Part shown: positions 29,317 to 31,066 of the stretch, in pieces | How the letters are laid out: each line of letters begins with the position of its first letter | Position numbering within the stretch: the stretch's first letter is position 1 | IMG/VR virus record: IMGVR_UViG_3300042458_000289 | Location: 1-31,066 of that record | Strand: one strand, 5' to 3' | Source: a virus | Length of the DNA stretch: 31,066 nucleotides | Notes under the pieces: model-generated | The model's database searches: none | What the model was told of the DNA's origin: nothing | What the model saw: only the letters and a program-made list of their open reading frames with translations | Made by a program: the position numbers and the translations under genes

Positions 29317-29438
29317 TCTTCTTCGCTTGGTTTACTAGCTTCGTTTAAGATATTCAAAATAGGAACTCCGAACTTCATCGGTAATTCACTTAAGATTGCT
29401 TCTAATTGCTTTACTTGTTCTTCTGATAGTGTTAACAT
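29313..29438 (-). CDS. 41-aa hypothetical protein
   Basis: ATG at 29438, product starting MLTLSEEQVKQLEAILSELP, then MKFGVPILNILNEASK.., a short helical protein, whose TGA overlaps the next ATG (ATGA). It fills the gap between the tail gene and the 88-aa gene (11 bp). Amphipathic helices suggest a small structural or assembly factor. Function unknown. Confidence 0.6.
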   Translation of the reverse strand: MLTLSEEQVKQLEAILSELPMKFGVPILNILNEASKPSEEE

Positions 29439-29449
29439 TTGTCCGTGTT

Positions 29450-29716
29450 TTAGATGATTACTACTCCGATAGCTTCAGCGACGTATTCATTTACGACTGA
29501 ATTATCTTGTCCCCAAGATGCGAATTCTTTTTCAGTTAGCGTGTAATTGCCTTGTGAAAGTTGAATGCCTTCTTCGGTTAGTAATTGCCAATACGTTGTG
29601 CAAGTTGTTGCAGTTGTTTCGAAGTTCAATACAAGTACGCTTAATCGTGTTGCAGTACCTTCGTTAAGTGGATAGACGATTGGTTGAATCGCTACTCCGT
29701 TTGTTTGTGTTTCCAT
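29450..29716 (-). CDS. Small fibre-associated protein
   Basis: 88 aa from ATG at 29716; a TTG at 29746 would overlap the fibre gene, and the ATG leaves a 5-bp gap and is preferred. METQTNGVAIQPIVYPLNEG, then LNFETTATTCTTYWQLLTEE, GNYTLTEKEFASWGQDNS and a hydrophobic end. Proteins with this LNEGTAT..YW.L..E....L..G.Y.LT..EF..W pattern occur next to tail fibre genes in Bacteroidota phages. A fibre chaperone or tail tip part is possible. Confidence 0.65.
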   Translation of the reverse strand: METQTNGVAIQPIVYPLNEGTATRLSVLVLNFETTATTCTTYWQLLTEEGIQLSQGNYTLTEKEFASWGQDNSVVNEYVAEAIGVVII

Positions 29717-29721
29717 ATTAT

Positions 29722-31066
29722 TTAAATTGATGTTACTACTTCCCAACCCGATGCACCACCAACTACTAACTTACTCAATGTACTATCGTAAATTAAAGCA
29801 CCTTTGACGTATGTTGGTCGTGAACCCGTTGCGTATTGTTGTAAGTTTACTCTACCTCTTAAAATTGTATCTACTATTGAAGTATTTCCAAGTGTTGCGG
29901 TGTTACTTCCCGCACCGATTGCATTGTGTCCAATTACTATTTGATTCGTTTGTGAATTGGCTAATGGTCTTGCGGACATCCCCAAAAACACGGAGTTATC
30001 AGAGCTAGTTAAATTAGTTACTCCATCGGAAATATATCTACCCGCTTCCGCTCCAACCGCAGTATTTAAACTACCACTTGTAATATTTCTTAAACTTGAA
30101 TTACCTACACCCGTATTGTTTGTTCCATTAGTACCACCTAAAGAACTAAATCCAATGGCAGTATTTGCACTTCCACTTGTTAAAGCATTTAAAGTAGAAG
30201 AGCCAACCGCAGTATTTGAAGTACCCGATGAATTATTTATTAAAGCTGCTAATCCTATTGCTACACTATTTGTGTTTGCACCGCCTCCGAGTCCTACGGT
30301 CATACCTTGAATAGTCGCTTGACCTACCACCCTCGCAGTACCATTAACGTCAAGCTTGAATCCTGCGTCTGTGGTGGTGTTGATTAGGACGTTGCCCGCT
30401 AAATAGGTGGATGTTGTTGATGAGTTACCTATCCAAGTTCTGTTTGATACGTTGTTAACTACTCCCGTACTCCAATTACCAATAAAAATATTGGAACTTC
30501 CCGTTGTATTAACATTTCCTCCACCTTCTCCAAATGCAATGTTTGCAGTTCCCGAAGTATTATTTTCCATTGCACTATTTCCGATTGCAATGTTACTTGC
30601 TCCCGTTGTTGACCTTAATGCCTTTCTTCCAAATGCACAATTTCCCGAACCCGTTGAATTTAGTAAAAGTGTTTCAAATCCAAATGCCGTGTTTGATACT
30701 CCCGTTGTGTTGGCGTTTAATGCAGTAACTCCGACTGCGGTGTTTGTCGCTCCTTGCCCTCCACCTAATCCAATGTACAAAGTATTTATAACTGCATCAC
30801 CGATTATTTGAAATCTATTCGTGGAATTGTTCCACGTGATGTTAGCTGATTCTTGAACTACATTTCCCGTACCTTCAAACAACACACGTCCAACAGTACC
30901 CGAAGTGATTGCAGTCGTACCGATTGTGATTCCCGTGCTTACCGTGAATGTTCTATCTGCTGATAGGTCTTGTGTAGTTCCGTTTATTGTTAGGGTGCGA
31001 GTTGTTGGGACTTTACCACTTAACGCAGTATTTAAGTCAGTTTGTGCGGATAGTGTTCCCGTGATA
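29722..31066 (-). CDS. Tail fibre protein A with two beta-roll domains (5' end beyond window)
   Basis: 447 codons plus a stop are in the window and the frame stays open to the right edge, so the true start is outside. The first visible part repeats the N-terminal domain of fibre B in the same frame; if it shares all of it, the whole protein would be ~504 aa. Then a beta-roll with NTAVGxxAL..TTGxxNxAFG repeats, the DAGFKLDVNGTAR cassette, a second beta-roll (NTNSVAIGLAAL..TSGSANTAIG) and a C-terminal tip YDSTLSKLVVGGASGWEVV. YadA-like rolls bind surface ligands in other systems. A V in GRVLFEG is GTG (30885) and is an internal codon, not the start. Confidence 0.85.
   Translation of the reverse strand, partial: ITGTLSAQTDLNTALSGKVPTTRTLTINGTTQDLSADRTFTVSTGITIGTTAITSGTVGRVLFEGTGNVVQESANITWNNSTNRFQIIGDAVINTLYIGLGGGQGATNTAVGVTALNANTTGVSNTAFGFETLLLNSTGSGNCAFGRKALRSTTGASNIAIGNSAMENNTSGTANIAFGEGGGNVNTTGSSNIFIGNWSTGVVNNVSNRTWIGNSSTTSTYLAGNVLINTTTDAGFKLDVNGTARVVGQATIQGMTVGLGGGANTNSVAIGLAALINNSSGTSNTAVGSSTLNALTSGSANTAIGFSSLGGTNGTNNTGVGNSSLRNITSGSLNTAVGAEAGRYISDGVTNLTSSDNSVFLGMSARPLANSQTNQIVIGHNAIGAGSNTATLGNTSIVDTILRGRVNLQQYATGSRPTYVKGALIYDSTLSKLVVGGASGWEVVTSI
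30331..30398. repeat. 68-bp exact repeat shared by both tail fibres (copy in A)
   Basis: Identical to 100-167. Encodes the DAGFKLDVNGTAR cassette that joins two different beta-roll modules in fibre A. Confidence 0.9.
30940..31066. repeat. 127-bp exact repeat at the right end (copy in A)
   Basis: Identical to 583-709 and ends with the window. Upstream of 30940 the two copies differ at several positions, so this is a real paralogue or allele boundary, not simple terminal redundancy. Confidence 0.9.

Noticed and set aside
30885-30887. GTG at 30885 as the start of tail fibre A
   Set aside because: The frame is open through the window edge and the codon equals an internal valine in fibre B (GRVLFEG), so it is not a start.
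1-31066. CRISPR array, tRNA, integrase, toxin-antitoxin pair or reverse transcriptase (diversity-generating retroelement)
   Set aside because: I looked for regular repeat-spacer arrays, tRNA-like arms, recombinase motifs and RT motifs near the variable fibres and found none. The fibre repeats encode beta-roll turns and are not template/variable repeats.

Overview
The window looks like a nearly complete genome of a small tailed phage (siphovirus type) that infects a member of the Bacteroidota. It carries terminase, portal, HK97-type capsid protein, S78-like prohead protease, tail tube, tape measure, lysis and replication genes, and no contractile sheath. The host group is inferred from: A-rich, AAC-rich leaders in place of Shine-Dalgarno sites; TAnnTTTG promoter boxes; a BT4734/VirE_N-type primase fused to an SF3 helicase; a DUF3127-like OB-fold protein; and YadA-like beta-roll tail fibres. 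I see no integrase, CI-like repressor, DNA polymerase or tRNA, so a virulent or very minimal phage relying on host polymerase is likely (inference).

Almost every gene is on the minus strand, so transcription runs from high to low coordinates. One intergenic region (13316-13855) holds the end of the late operon (terminator 13798-13825) and, just beyond it, the likely early control region: three palindromes exactly 41 bp apart plus two further repeat families. From there the early genes run down: small ORFs, a winged-helix protein and a DnaA domain IV-like protein (13.3-11.7 kb); a second control region with tandem 12-bp repeats and a promoter (11.3-11.65 kb); an HNH homing endonuclease; primase-helicase; VRR-NUC-like nuclease; ERF annealing protein with a PD-(D/E)XK exonuclease; a cassette of tiny AT-rich genes joined by a repeated junction sequence; an SSB-like protein; a sigma-like protein; TerS; TerL; and the first tail fibre, which runs off the left edge.

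The right edge lies inside a second, related tail-fibre gene. The last 127 bases of the window repeat bases 583-709 exactly. The molecule is therefore probably circular or circularly permuted, with the assembly broken at a duplicated or variable fibre gene. From the right edge, transcription continues through tail tip proteins, tape measure, tail completion proteins, protease/scaffold, capsid, tail tube, portal, connector, and the holin/endolysin/spanin lysis cassette, ending with a metallophosphoesterase. The structural genes thus lie in the reverse of the usual order relative to transcription. Two paralogous genes in the tail-assembly-chaperone position (20970-22209) are the only ones on the plus strand.

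Notable regulatory and repeat findings: a six-copy AACAAGAACAATGA junction repeat at 4.97-6.10 kb that serves as both C-terminal codons and leader; a TCTTAATATA element before four structural genes; an ACGCT element before four early genes; and a hairpin/T-tract in the primase operon leader.
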